Source: an uncultured Bacteroides sp. (lineage in GTDB: Bacteria > Bacteroidota > Bacteroidia > Bacteroidales > Bacteroidaceae). Taken from it: a stretch of 64,000 bases of DNA. This document shows positions 27,901-36,152 of the stretch, piece after piece. Position 1 is the stretch's first letter, and every line of letters begins with the position of its first letter. The notes beneath the pieces were generated by a model, which was not told where the DNA came from, did no database searches, and saw only the letters and a program-made list of their open reading frames with translations. The stretch covers positions 5,265-69,264 of the forward strand of contig CAAFTU010000100.1 in the NCBI GenBank assembly GCA_900766005.1, read 5' to 3'. The translations under genes and the position numbers were made by a program.

Positions 27901-28119
27901 GTATTCTTGAACAAATTCAGTCACTTCATTCAGCGGAAAGACACCGAAATAAAATGTATATTGAAAACATTTGGACGGATTAGAGTGTTTCTGTACCTCT
28001 TCCCAAGGAAGTTTTTCCACCCATTTCCTACACCCATTGGGCACGGAAGCAGGCGAAAAATGTTCCAGCGTATGCCAATAAGAAAGCAGCCGGTTCGTAT
28101 TCGTAGTAGTAGCATTCAT
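24985..28119 (-). CDS. SF1 (Upf1/Dna2-like) helicase, 1,044 aa
   Basis: Walker A GPPGTGKTT lies at 301-309 and the Walker B DEAG at 753-756. Between them is a long charged coiled-coil insert (about 440-640). C-terminal helicase motifs follow: GDPFQIEPV near 778, QRMADRINR near 813, GTVHTFQGKQAE near 961 and NVALTRAKLRF near 999. This is the AAA_11/AAA_12 architecture of superfamily 1B DNA or RNA helicases. The first 290 residues are a family-specific N-terminal region. Such large helicases occur both as core genes and in defence loci. This one stands between the accessory region and ppdK, with its own start 66 nt after the ppdK terminator. Function in the cell is uncertain. Confidence 0.8.
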   Translation of the reverse strand: MNATTTNTNRLLSYWHTLEHFSPASVPNGCRKWVEKLPWEEVQKHSNPSKCFQYTFYFGVFPLNEVTEFVQEYFHSQEENPNLPTAKVCYASLKVDKQGLYIQDTFGLSTMPWALSQLKKHKLNMELPLDEFRKRERRIADHLVDGFLKEPLTREGVKQIQAYLLDELPWRELPSAAIYLRTEERERKQSKSDEEEEVTCDLLNSFYLEDLERIAKSLQTEKLPKAFQDYLTGCLGRADIGKRINLSDHPAVLQSCLTPEYYPDGCWPSPYCASLMQQFAINRVMDDLSGEKQEGLFSVNGPPGTGKTTLLRDIIAAILVQRAHHMIQFDEPAKAFTKLEETKKSEGDVPFIYEPHASICDGGIVVASSNNGAVENISKELPLKKEVKGYADRLGYFRTVSEGCVDPEHWGLIAAVMGSKKNQRKLIDAIWNKSPKARKQTLYQSLRDTQQAPTQAQWRETVTSFRNKLQAVRREKQRLMEGMKEAAQWTDLPRMVEEADRHVLDELQELEKLIQGKQTFLSETQAGNERQRMALEEARREQEQVLQSRPHWLSYWISREKRVSYQARLEAVASKIERLTQQVREHDELLQVHEQRLSVQRTKLKQVQGERERYAPLMEVCAELKGAYTDASFCHKINTREAQENSPWYSEELKKLESELFVEAMKVNECFLLMANQTSDRNISDRNISGRIETTLDRFFKFLKSGEDLNEQQIRAMWNTFWLVIPVVSSTFASIQRMFGNLGPGSIPWLFIDEAGQAVPQAAAGALWRCKRAVVVGDPFQIEPVVTTPDAIIKELGNHFDLKWEQMDSTLSVQRMADRINRYGWTMNDDWVGSPLRVHRRCTDPMFSIANEIAYAGMMYNSTPSASTKLLMETAFVDVRGNVEAGCRHYVTAQGEVIRKMILDEIDRQQALPDLFVISPFSEIPSKLRSELEKPLKAAVANLPQQMNDKKVNDWLDTHIGTVHTFQGKQAEGVILCLGLDSTKEGAAQWAASKPNLLNVALTRAKLRFVAVGDGQIWLGKPYFRELESLKQVQAGCDTDPKRV
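26048..26090 (-). repeat. 15-bp tandem repeat inside the helicase gene
   Basis: Two full and one partial unit of CGAYCCGAAATATTA encode a repeated SDRNI pentapeptide near residues 679-689. The unit length keeps the frame, so copy number could vary without breaking the gene. Confidence 0.7.
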
Positions 28120-28150
28120 CGTTTTTCAAAAGGATCAGTTCAATAAAGAA

Positions 28151-28185
28151 AGGTGGAAACATTTGATACTCAAAGATTTCCACCT
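28151..28185 (-). terminator. Intrinsic terminator of ppdK
   Basis: AGGTGGAAA and TTTCCACCT form a perfect 9-bp stem 24 nt past the ppdK stop, followed by TTTCTTT on the minus strand. Confidence 0.8.
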
Positions 28186-28208
28186 AATATAATTACGCAA
28201 GAATTAGC

Positions 28209-30932
28209 TTAAGCTTCTTCCACCGCGGCTTGCGCCGCAGCAAGTCTGGCAATAGGCACTCTAAACGGTGAGCAGCTGACATAGTTCAAGCCCACCTTGT
28301 GGCAGAACTTCACGGATGAGGGTTCACCGCCATGTTCACCGCAGATACCGCATTTCAGTTCCGGACGGATGGCACGGCCTTTTTCGGTAGCCATGTGCAC
28401 CAGTTGTCCCACACCGTTCTGGTCGAGCACCTGGAACGGGTCTACCTTCAGAATCTTCTTTTCCAGGTAAATCGGCAAGAAAGAAGCGATGTCGTCACGA
28501 GAGTAACCGAAGGTCATCTGAGTCAAGTCGTTCGTACCGAAGGAGAAGAACTCTGCAGAAGAAGCGATGCGGTCGGCAGTCAGTGCAGCACGCGGGATTT
28601 CAATCATCGTTCCCACCTTGAATTCGATGCTGTCGCCCATTTCTTCAAACAGTCTGGCAGCTTCTGCGCGGATCACATCTTCCTGCTGCTTGAACTCATA
28701 CAGGATACCGGTCAGCGGCACCATGATTTCCGGATGAGTTTCCACACCTTCCTTCTTCAGTTCGAGCGCAGCACCCAAGATTGCACGGGTCTGCATCTGC
28801 GTGATTTCCGGATACGTGTTGCCCAGACGGCAGCCGCGGTGACCCAGCATCGGGTTGTGTTCACAGAGCGATTCCACCCGCTGTTGGATATATTTCAAGC
28901 TGACACCCATGGTTTCGGCCATTTCTTCCTGTCCCTTCAGATCGTGGGGAACAAATTCGTGCAAAGGAGGATCGAGCAGGCGCACAGTCACCGGACATCC
29001 GGCCATCGCCTTGAAGATACCCTTGAAGTCGGCTTGCTGATACGGCAGGATCTTCGCCAGAGCCTTGCGGCGTCCATCGGTATTTTCTGCCAGAATCATT
29101 TCGCGCATCGCCTTGATCTTCTCCCCTTCGAAGAACATGTGTTCCGTGCGGCACAGACCGATACCTACGGCACCGAAGCTGCGGGCCACGGCTGCATCAT
29201 GCGGCGTATCCGCATTGGTACGCACTTGCAGACGGGTATATTTGTCACACAGGTTCATCAGTTCGGCAAAGTCGCCCGACAGTTCGGCAGCCTTGGTTTC
29301 CACCTTGCCTTTGTACACCACGCCGGTGCTACCGTTGAGTGAGATGTAATCACCTTCTTTCAACACCACACCGTCGATTTCCACCGTGCGGGTCTTGTAG
29401 TCGATGTTCAACGCACCGGCACCCGATACACAGCATTTACCCATACCACGGGCCACTACCGCAGCGTGTGAAGTCATACCGCCACGGGCTGTCAGGATAC
29501 CTTCAGCCACCGCCATACCAGCGAGGTCTTCCGGAGAGGTTTCGATACGCACCATCACCACCCGCTTGCCGGCAGCACGCCATTCGGCAGCATCATCGGC
29601 AAAGAACACAATCTGGCCGGCAGCCGCACCCGGAGAAGCGGGCAGACCGCGTGTCAGGATCTTGGCCGATTTCAGCGCTTCTTTGTTGAATACAGGGTGA
29701 AGCAATTCGTCCAGCTTATTGGGTTCCACACGCATCAGCGCTGTCTTTTCGTCGATCATGCCCTGACGGAGCAGGTCCATCGCGATTTTCACCATCGCCG
29801 CACCGGTACGTTTACCGTTACGTGTCTGCAGGAACCACAGTTTGCCTTCCTGCACCGTGAACTCCATATCCTGCATGTCGCGATAGTGGTTTTCCAGTTT
29901 CGTCTGCAACGCATCGAGTTCCTTATATATTTCCGGCATGGCTTCTTCCATAGACGGATACTTAGCCACCCGTTCTTCTTCGCTCACACCAGCCAGTTCG
30001 GCCCAGCGTTGCGAACCGATTTTCGTGATTTGTTGCGGCGTGCGGATACCGGCCACCACGTCTTCACCCTGCGCATTGATGAGGTATTCTCCGTTGAAGA
30101 GGTCCTCACCGGTAGCAGCGTCGCGTGAGAAGCACACACCGGTAGCCGAAGTGTCACCCATGTTACCGAACACCATGGCCTGCACGCTCACGGCTGTACC
30201 CCATTCATCTGGAATACCTTCCATCTTACGGTAAAGGATGGCGCGTTCGTTCATCCAAGAGTTGAACACGGCGCAGATAGCTCCCCACAACTGCTCATAA
30301 GCGCAAGTCGGGAAGTCCTTGCCAGTACGTTCTTTCACAGCCGCTTTAAACTTCACAACGAGCAGTTTCAAGTCTTCCACTTCCAGTTCGTTGTCCAGTT
30401 TCACGCCCTTTGCTTCCTTCACCTCTTCGATGATGGCTTCAAACGGGTCAATATCTTCTTTGTTGGTCGGCTTCATGCCCAGCACCACGTCGCCATACAT
30501 CTGTACGAAGCGGCGGTAGGAGTCCCATGCAAAGCGGGCATTGCCAGTCTTGCGTGTCAGGCCTTCCACTACTTCGTCATTCAAGCCCAGGTTCAGGATG
30601 GTATCCATCATACCCGGCATGGAAGCGCGGGCACCCGAACGTACGGAAACGAGCAGCGGATTTTCCACGTCGCCGAATTTGGAGCGCATCAGGTTTTCCA
30701 CATGCGCTACGGCATTCTCTACTTCAGCTTTTAAAAGGGATACTATTTTTTCTTGACCTAATTCGTAATATTCTGTGCAAACTTCTGTCGTAATAGTGAA
30801 GCCCGGAGGAACCGGTACGCCGATCAGATTCATTTCGGCAAGGTTGGCACCTTTACCACCTAATAAATTTCTCATGTCAGCTTTTCCTTCAGCCTGACCG
30901 TTACCAAAGGTATAAACTCTTTTTTTATCCAT
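28209..30932 (-). CDS. ppdK: Pyruvate, phosphate dikinase
   Basis: The 907-aa enzyme interconverts pyruvate + ATP + Pi with phosphoenolpyruvate + AMP + PPi. It has an N-terminal ATP-grasp part (GGKGANLAEM near 25, SVRSGARASMPGMMDTILNLG near 96). The central phosphohistidine domain reads TARGGMTSHAAVVARGMGK with the catalytic His. The C-terminal TIM barrel contains GIGLCRTEHMF, GHRGCRLG and SFGTNDLTQMTFG. The length matches bacterial homologues. It has its own promoter and terminator, so it is monocistronic. In Bacteroidales it serves anaerobic PEP/pyruvate metabolism in the cytosol. Confidence 0.97.
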   Translation of the reverse strand: MDKKRVYTFGNGQAEGKADMRNLLGGKGANLAEMNLIGVPVPPGFTITTEVCTEYYELGQEKIVSLLKAEVENAVAHVENLMRSKFGDVENPLLVSVRSGARASMPGMMDTILNLGLNDEVVEGLTRKTGNARFAWDSYRRFVQMYGDVVLGMKPTNKEDIDPFEAIIEEVKEAKGVKLDNELEVEDLKLLVVKFKAAVKERTGKDFPTCAYEQLWGAICAVFNSWMNERAILYRKMEGIPDEWGTAVSVQAMVFGNMGDTSATGVCFSRDAATGEDLFNGEYLINAQGEDVVAGIRTPQQITKIGSQRWAELAGVSEEERVAKYPSMEEAMPEIYKELDALQTKLENHYRDMQDMEFTVQEGKLWFLQTRNGKRTGAAMVKIAMDLLRQGMIDEKTALMRVEPNKLDELLHPVFNKEALKSAKILTRGLPASPGAAAGQIVFFADDAAEWRAAGKRVVMVRIETSPEDLAGMAVAEGILTARGGMTSHAAVVARGMGKCCVSGAGALNIDYKTRTVEIDGVVLKEGDYISLNGSTGVVYKGKVETKAAELSGDFAELMNLCDKYTRLQVRTNADTPHDAAVARSFGAVGIGLCRTEHMFFEGEKIKAMREMILAENTDGRRKALAKILPYQQADFKGIFKAMAGCPVTVRLLDPPLHEFVPHDLKGQEEMAETMGVSLKYIQQRVESLCEHNPMLGHRGCRLGNTYPEITQMQTRAILGAALELKKEGVETHPEIMVPLTGILYEFKQQEDVIRAEAARLFEEMGDSIEFKVGTMIEIPRAALTADRIASSAEFFSFGTNDLTQMTFGYSRDDIASFLPIYLEKKILKVDPFQVLDQNGVGQLVHMATEKGRAIRPELKCGICGEHGGEPSSVKFCHKVGLNYVSCSPFRVPIARLAAAQAAVEEA

Positions 30933-30992
30933 AATATTGTGTTTAAAGTTATATTTGTTTCAGATTTGGATTCTGATTATGTTTTTCGGTCG

Positions 30993-31000
30993 CAAATCTA
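30993..31000 (-). promoter_or_regulatory. -7 box of ppdK
   Basis: On the minus strand the sequence is TAGATTTG, 61 nt before the ppdK start codon. It fits TAnnTTTG. Confidence 0.6.
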
Positions 31001-31115
31001 ACCATATTTCAGAAACCAAAAAACATTTTCACAAAAAACTTTTTGCAAAAATGCAATTTAGACATTGCAATTTGCATTATTTTCACCTATACCGTTTTTT
31101 TACAAAAAAAATAGC

Positions 31116-31123
31116 TATTTTTG
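31116..31123 (+). promoter_or_regulatory. -7 box of the rlmD operon
   Basis: TATTTTTG fits TAnnTTTG and lies 28 nt before the rlmD start. A T-rich tract stands where the -33 element is expected. Confidence 0.55.
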
Positions 31124-31151
31124 CAAAATAATTAATTAGAATGGTGTAAAA

Positions 31152-32591
31152 GTGGCAAGAAAGAAAAAAGAACTTCCTTTATTAGAGAAGGTAACAATCC
31201 TGGATGTGGCTGCCGAAGGCAAAGCCATCGCCAAAGTGAACGATTTGGTCATCTTTGTCCCCTACGTGGTGCCGGGCGACATCGTTGACCTCCAGATCAA
31301 ACGTAAGAAAAACAAATACGCCGAAGCAGAAGCGGTGAAGTTCCACGAGTACTCGCCGGTTCGGGCCGTACCTTTCTGCCAGCACTATGGCGTTTGCGGC
31401 GGCTGCAAATGGCAGGTGCTTCCCTACGAGGAGCAGATCAAGTACAAGCAGAAGCAGGTGGAAGACAATCTGCGCCGCATCGGCAAGATTGAGCTGCCGG
31501 AGATTTCGCCGATCCTGGGTTCGGCCAAGACGGAATGGTATCGCAACAAGCTGGAGTTTACATTCTCCAACAAGCGCTGGCTCACCGCACAGGAAGTGCA
31601 GCAGGATGTGAAGTACGACCAGATGAATGCCGTGGGCTTCCACATCCCGGGGGCTTTCGACAAGGTGCTGGCCATCGAGAAGTGCTGGCTGCAGGACGAT
31701 ATTTCCAACCGCATTCGCAATGCGATCCGTGATTATGCATACGAGCACAACTATTCGTTCATCAATCTCCGCACGCAGGAGGGTATGCTGCGCAACATGG
31801 TGGTGCGCACCTCGTCTACCGGCGAACTGATGGTGATTGTGATCTGCAAAATTGTGGAAGAGCACGAAATGGACTTGTTCCGCCAGCTGCTGCAGTATGT
31901 GGCCGACTCGTTCCCCGAAATTACTTCCTTGCTATACATTATTAATAATAAGTGCAACGATACCATCAACGACCTCGACGTGCATGTGTTCAAGGGCAAC
32001 GACCATATCTTCGAGGAGATGGAGGGACTGCGTTTCAAGGTGGGACCGAAATCGTTCTATCAGACGAATTCCGGACAAGCATACAACCTCTACAAGATTG
32101 CGCGTGAGTTTGCCGGACTGACGGGCAACGAACTGGTGTACGACTTGTACACGGGTACGGGAACGATTGCCAACTTTGTGTCTCGCCAGGCGCGCCAGGT
32201 CATCGGTATCGAGTATGTGCCCGAGGCCATCGAGGATGCCAAGGTGAATGCGGAAATCAACGGCATCACCAATGCGCTGTTCTATGCCGGCGACATGAAG
32301 GATATGCTCACGCAGGAGTTCATCAACGAGCACGGCCGTCCGGATGTCATCATCACCGACCCTCCCCGCGCGGGCATGCACCAGGATGTGGTTGATGTGA
32401 TTCTCTTTGCCGAACCGCAACGCATCGTGTATGTGAGCTGCAACCCTGCCACACAGGCACGCGACTTGCAGCTGCTCGACTGCAAATACCGGGTGAAGGC
32501 GGTGCAGCCGGTGGATATGTTCCCGCATACGCACCACGTGGAGAATGTGGTGTTGCTCGAAAAAAGGAACGCTGACGAAATTAATCAATAA
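31152..32591 (+). CDS. rlmD: 23S rRNA (uracil-C5)-methyltransferase, RlmD-like
   Basis: The 479-aa protein starts with GTG (ARKKKELPLL). A TRAM domain covers about 10-70. Cysteines for a 4Fe-4S cluster are visible in CQHYGVCGGCKWQ near 76, with the fourth expected further on. The SAM-binding motif YDLYTGTGTIANF lies near 335, DPPRAG near 402, and the catalytic Cys in VYVSCNPATQARDL near 427. It methylates U1939-type uracil in 23S rRNA. It leads a plus-strand run with the pseudouridine synthase 6 nt downstream, both rRNA or tRNA modifiers. RumA/TrmA paralogues cannot be fully separated by eye. Confidence 0.92.
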   Translation: MARKKKELPLLEKVTILDVAAEGKAIAKVNDLVIFVPYVVPGDIVDLQIKRKKNKYAEAEAVKFHEYSPVRAVPFCQHYGVCGGCKWQVLPYEEQIKYKQKQVEDNLRRIGKIELPEISPILGSAKTEWYRNKLEFTFSNKRWLTAQEVQQDVKYDQMNAVGFHIPGAFDKVLAIEKCWLQDDISNRIRNAIRDYAYEHNYSFINLRTQEGMLRNMVVRTSSTGELMVIVICKIVEEHEMDLFRQLLQYVADSFPEITSLLYIINNKCNDTINDLDVHVFKGNDHIFEEMEGLRFKVGPKSFYQTNSGQAYNLYKIAREFAGLTGNELVYDLYTGTGTIANFVSRQARQVIGIEYVPEAIEDAKVNAEINGITNALFYAGDMKDMLTQEFINEHGRPDVIITDPPRAGMHQDVVDVILFAEPQRIVYVSCNPATQARDLQLLDCKYRVKAVQPVDMFPHTHHVENVVLLEKRNADEINQ

Positions 32592-32597
32592 GAAGAA

Positions 32598-33515
32598 ATG
32601 GAAAAAAGACCGAGAAGAACGCCGGCCGAAAAGGCTCGCGCACAATATACCAATTATGCAGTGAAGGAACCCATGGAGCTCATGGCGTTCCTGGCTGCCA
32701 AGATGCCGGATGCCAGCCGCACCAAGCTGAAAGCGCTGCTCAGCAAACGGGTGGTGCTGGTGGACAACGTGATTACCACGCAGTTCAACTTCCCCCTGAA
32801 GCCGGGCATGAAGGTGCAGATCAGCAAGCAGAAGTCGAAAAAGGAGTTTACCAACAAGTTGCTCAGAATCGTCTACGAGGACCCGTATATCATTGTCATC
32901 GACAAGAAGGAGGGACTGCTCTCAGTGGCATCGGAGCGCCAGAAGGAGTGCACGGCACATTCTATCCTGAATGAGTATGTGCGCCGTTCAGGACGGCAGT
33001 TCCGCACGTATGTGGTGCACCGCCTCGACCGCGACACGTCGGGCCTGATGATGTTTGCCAAGGATGAGCAGACGCAACGCACCCTGCGCGACCACTGGCA
33101 GGAGATTGTGACCGACCGCCGCTATGTGGCCGTGGTGCAGGGCAGCATGGAGAAGGATTATGACACGGTGGTGTCGTGGCTCACGGACAAGACGCATTAT
33201 GTGCTCACCAGCCGCCAGGACGACGGCGGACAACGCTCGGTGACGCACTACCGCACCATCAAGCGGGGCAACGGCTATTCGCTCGTGGAGCTGGAACTGG
33301 AGACGGGACGCAAGAACCAGATCCGGGTGCACATGCAGGACCTGGGTCACCCGCTGGCGGGCGACGGCCGCTACGGCGGGGAGGATTACTCCAACCCGAT
33401 CAACCGCCTGGCGCTGCATGCGTTCAAGCTTTGTTTCTATCATCCGGTCACGGGTCAGCTGATGGAGTTTGAAACCCCCTACCCGCCCGAATTCAAACGA
33501 TTGTTCCAAAAATAA
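32598..33515 (+). CDS. RluA-family pseudouridine synthase
   Basis: The 305-aa enzyme has an S4-like N-terminal part and the RluA catalytic motif HRLDRDTSGLM near 138, whose Asp forms the covalent intermediate. The ELETGRKNQIRVH motif near 236 and GDGRYGG near 257 are also present. It converts uridine to pseudouridine in structured RNA. The target (23S rRNA or tRNA) cannot be told from sequence alone. It starts 6 nt after rlmD and ends before a hairpin, so the two form a small operon. Confidence 0.93.
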   Translation: MEKRPRRTPAEKARAQYTNYAVKEPMELMAFLAAKMPDASRTKLKALLSKRVVLVDNVITTQFNFPLKPGMKVQISKQKSKKEFTNKLLRIVYEDPYIIVIDKKEGLLSVASERQKECTAHSILNEYVRRSGRQFRTYVVHRLDRDTSGLMMFAKDEQTQRTLRDHWQEIVTDRRYVAVVQGSMEKDYDTVVSWLTDKTHYVLTSRQDDGGQRSVTHYRTIKRGNGYSLVELELETGRKNQIRVHMQDLGHPLAGDGRYGGEDYSNPINRLALHAFKLCFYHPVTGQLMEFETPYPPEFKRLFQK

Positions 33516-33522
33516 ATGATTC

Positions 33523-33549
33523 ATCGGCTGACAGGTTCTGTCAGCCGAT
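33523..33549 (+). terminator. Hairpin after the pseudouridine synthase gene
   Basis: Two perfect 12-bp arms (ATCGGCTGACAG and its complement) enclose 3 nt. The following bases are A-rich, not T-rich, so termination may be weak and it could be an mRNA-stabilising hairpin. Confidence 0.55.
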
Positions 33550-33567
33550 AGCATAAAAAAACATCCC

Positions 33568-35208
33568 ATGAAACTTCTTTGGCTCGATTTAAACTGCTCG
33601 TATGCTCACTCTTCACTGGCGCTGCCTGCGCTTCACGCACAGATGATGGACCGCACGGATATCGAATGGGATATCGTGTCGGCTACTGTCAACGAGAACA
33701 CCGGTCGTGTGGTGGAGGAGATTTACCACCGCCAACCGGATCTGCTGGCGGCAACCAACTGGCTGTTTACGCATGAGCAGTTGCTGCATCTCATCTCGCG
33801 CGTCAAGGCGCTCTTGCCTCAGTGTGTCATCGTGTTGGGCGGTCCGGAGTTTCTGGGCGACAACCGCGACTTTCTGCTCAGCCACCGCTTTGTCTCGGCT
33901 GTGTTCCGGGGCGAGGGCGAGGAATCGTTCCCGCAATGGATGCAGGTCTGGGATCAGCCTACCGATGCCTGGAAGGACATCACGGGCCTGTGCTACCTGG
34001 ATGAGCAGGGGATGTATCACGACCAGGGACTGGCGCGGGTGAAGGAATTCAACCGCCTGGTGCCGCCCGAGAAGAGTCCTTTTTTCAACTGGAGCAAACC
34101 GTTTGTGCAGCTGGAGACCACGCGGGGATGTTTCAACACGTGTGCGTTCTGTGTGAGCGGCGGGGAAAAGCCGGTACGCACGCTTTCGCTGGAGGCGATT
34201 GCCGAACGCCTGGAGCTGATTCATCAGCATGGCATCCGCAATGTGCGCATGCTCGACCGCACGTTCAACTATCAGACACGGCGGGCGAAGGAGCTGTTCG
34301 ATCTCTTCCGCCGGTATCCGGACATCTGTTTCCATCTGGAGATTCACCCGGCCCTGCTGTCGGACGAGCTGAAAGAGGAACTGGCGCGGATGCCGAAGGG
34401 CTTGCTTCACCTCGAAGCGGGCATCCAGAGTCTGAAGGAGGAGGTGCTGCTTTGCTGCCGCCGCATCGGCAAACTGGCGGATGCGCTCGAGGGTTTGCGC
34501 TACCTGTGTTCGCTGGATAACATGGAGACGCATGCCGATCTCATCGCAGGATTGCCGCTGTATCATTTGTCGGAGATTTTCGAGGATGTGCACACACTGG
34601 CTGCTTACCGCGCCGGAGAGATTCAGCTCGAATCGCTCAAGCTGCTCCCGGGCACGGAGATGCGCCGGCGGGCCGAGGAACTGGGCATCCGCTATGCTCC
34701 GCTCCCACCCTACGAAGTGCTGCAGACCCGCGAGATTTCGGTCGGCGAACTGCAACAGGCGCATCACTTGTCGCGCCTGCTCGACTTCTATTACAACACG
34801 CCGACCTGGCAGGAGATCATGCGCACCCTGATGCTGGCTCATCCCGACTTTCTGGAGTCTTTCCTCCATCACCTCGTGCAGATGGATGTCATCGATACGC
34901 CGCTCAGCCTGGAGCGCAGGGGACTGATTCTGTATGCGTTCTGCAAGGAGCACTACCCGGCGGAACTGACCCAAGTGAGCATCGCCTGGATAGAAGCAGG
35001 CATGTCGCTCAAGAAGGCTCCGGCCGAACGGGTACGCACCAAGCACCAGCAGCCGCCGGCCCGGTGGGACGTGGTGTATGGCAGCTACCGCCCCGACCTG
35101 CGTCTCTGCTTCCTCCCCACCGACGACGAAGGACACGGCTACTGGTGGGGCTTTGAGTCGGAAATCCAGAAGATTCAGCCGGTGTTCAAGGCCGCGTTCC
35201 ACGGCTAA
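33568..35208 (+). CDS. B12-binding-like radical SAM protein with DUF4080
   Basis: The 546-aa protein has an N-terminal Rossmann-like cobalamin-binding-type domain (IVLGGPEFLGD near 89). It lacks an obvious DxHxxG cobalamin motif. A radical SAM core with CFNTCAFC follows near 188-195, where three Cys bind the 4Fe-4S cluster. A C-terminal DUF4080 domain then follows. Related proteins are conserved in Bacteroidales and Firmicutes but their reaction is not established. It lies between the pseudouridine synthase and methionine aminopeptidase genes. Whether cobalamin is bound is unknown. Confidence 0.88.
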   Translation: MKLLWLDLNCSYAHSSLALPALHAQMMDRTDIEWDIVSATVNENTGRVVEEIYHRQPDLLAATNWLFTHEQLLHLISRVKALLPQCVIVLGGPEFLGDNRDFLLSHRFVSAVFRGEGEESFPQWMQVWDQPTDAWKDITGLCYLDEQGMYHDQGLARVKEFNRLVPPEKSPFFNWSKPFVQLETTRGCFNTCAFCVSGGEKPVRTLSLEAIAERLELIHQHGIRNVRMLDRTFNYQTRRAKELFDLFRRYPDICFHLEIHPALLSDELKEELARMPKGLLHLEAGIQSLKEEVLLCCRRIGKLADALEGLRYLCSLDNMETHADLIAGLPLYHLSEIFEDVHTLAAYRAGEIQLESLKLLPGTEMRRRAEELGIRYAPLPPYEVLQTREISVGELQQAHHLSRLLDFYYNTPTWQEIMRTLMLAHPDFLESFLHHLVQMDVIDTPLSLERRGLILYAFCKEHYPAELTQVSIAWIEAGMSLKKAPAERVRTKHQQPPARWDVVYGSYRPDLRLCFLPTDDEGHGYWWGFESEIQKIQPVFKAAFHG

Positions 35209-35258
35209 AATAGAAAAAAAATCATACGGGCACTCCGGTGCCCTAAACTCATACGAAT

Positions 35259-36113
35259 ATGAAAAAGTTTATCAAGGGGTTCCGGTTTACCCCCGACAAT
35301 TATCCGGAAGCGATCGAAGAGAAGATTCAGAAACTCAGAAAACAAGGATACAAACTGCCTCCCCGCAAGGTGCTGCGCACGCCCGAACAGCTGGAGGGCA
35401 TCCGCGAGAGTGCCAAGATCAACACGGCCCTGCTCGACTACCTGTCGGGTGAAATCCGCGAAGGGATGTCGACGGAGGAAATCGACAAAATGGTGTATGA
35501 CTTCACCACAGCCCACGGTGCCATCCCGGCTCCGCTCAACTACGAGGGCTTTCCCAAGAGTGTGTGTACCAGCATCAACGATGTGGTGTGCCACGGCATT
35601 CCTAATAAGCATGAAATCCTGAAAAGCGGCGACATTGTCAACGTGGACGTGTCTACCATCTACAACGGCTATTTCTCCGATGCATCGCGCATGTTCATGA
35701 TCGGCGAGGTGGCACCTGCCATGAAGCGGCTGGTGCAGGTCACCAAGGAATGTCTGGAAGTGGGCATCGCAGCGGCTCAGCCGTGGAAGCAGCTGGGGGA
35801 TGTGGGTGCCGCCATCCAGGAGCATGCCGAGAAGAACGGGTTCAGCGTGGTGCGCGACCTCTGCGGACACGGTGTGGGACTGAAGTTTCATGAGGAGCCG
35901 GATGTGGAACACTTCGGCCGCCGGGGCACGGGCATGGTCATTGTGCCGGGCATGACGTTCACCATCGAGCCGATGATCAACATGGGCCGCTACGATGTGT
36001 TTGTGGACGAGGCCGACGGATGGACCGTGTGCACCAATGACGGACTGCCTTCTGCCCAGTGGGAGAACATGATTCTCATCACCGAGACGGGCAACGAGAT
36101 CCTGACTTATTAA
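35259..36113 (+). CDS. map: Methionine aminopeptidase, type I
   Basis: The 284-aa enzyme removes the initiator Met from nascent proteins. After an N-terminal extension of about 40 basic residues, the pita-bread fold is visible. The His of NDVVCHGIPN lies near 111; the Asp of NVDVSTIYNGYFSDASRMF near 128-139; the His of GHGVGLKFHEEP near 203; the Glu of TIEPMI; and a final Glu near 275. These are the five metal ligands. A GGGCAC/GTGCCC hairpin precedes it. The N-terminal extension is common in Bacteroidetes homologues. Confidence 0.95.
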   Translation: MKKFIKGFRFTPDNYPEAIEEKIQKLRKQGYKLPPRKVLRTPEQLEGIRESAKINTALLDYLSGEIREGMSTEEIDKMVYDFTTAHGAIPAPLNYEGFPKSVCTSINDVVCHGIPNKHEILKSGDIVNVDVSTIYNGYFSDASRMFMIGEVAPAMKRLVQVTKECLEVGIAAAQPWKQLGDVGAAIQEHAEKNGFSVVRDLCGHGVGLKFHEEPDVEHFGRRGTGMVIVPGMTFTIEPMINMGRYDVFVDEADGWTVCTNDGLPSAQWENMILITETGNEILTY

Positions 36114-36152
36114 ACTGCCTGATCGGCACCGAACGATAATCCTGTTAGATTC

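Noticed and set aside
28209..28240. Relation between the PpdK C-terminus (AAAQAAVEEA) and the repeated peptide at 9.2-9.7 kb (AQAAVEE)
   Set aside because: Only an Ala/Glu-rich ending is shared; upstream residues do not align, so composition is the simpler explanation.
33613..35202. 529-codon open frame antisense to the radical SAM gene
   Set aside because: The high-GC coding strand produces long antisense frames; the radical SAM motifs are on the plus strand and the antisense translation has no family features.
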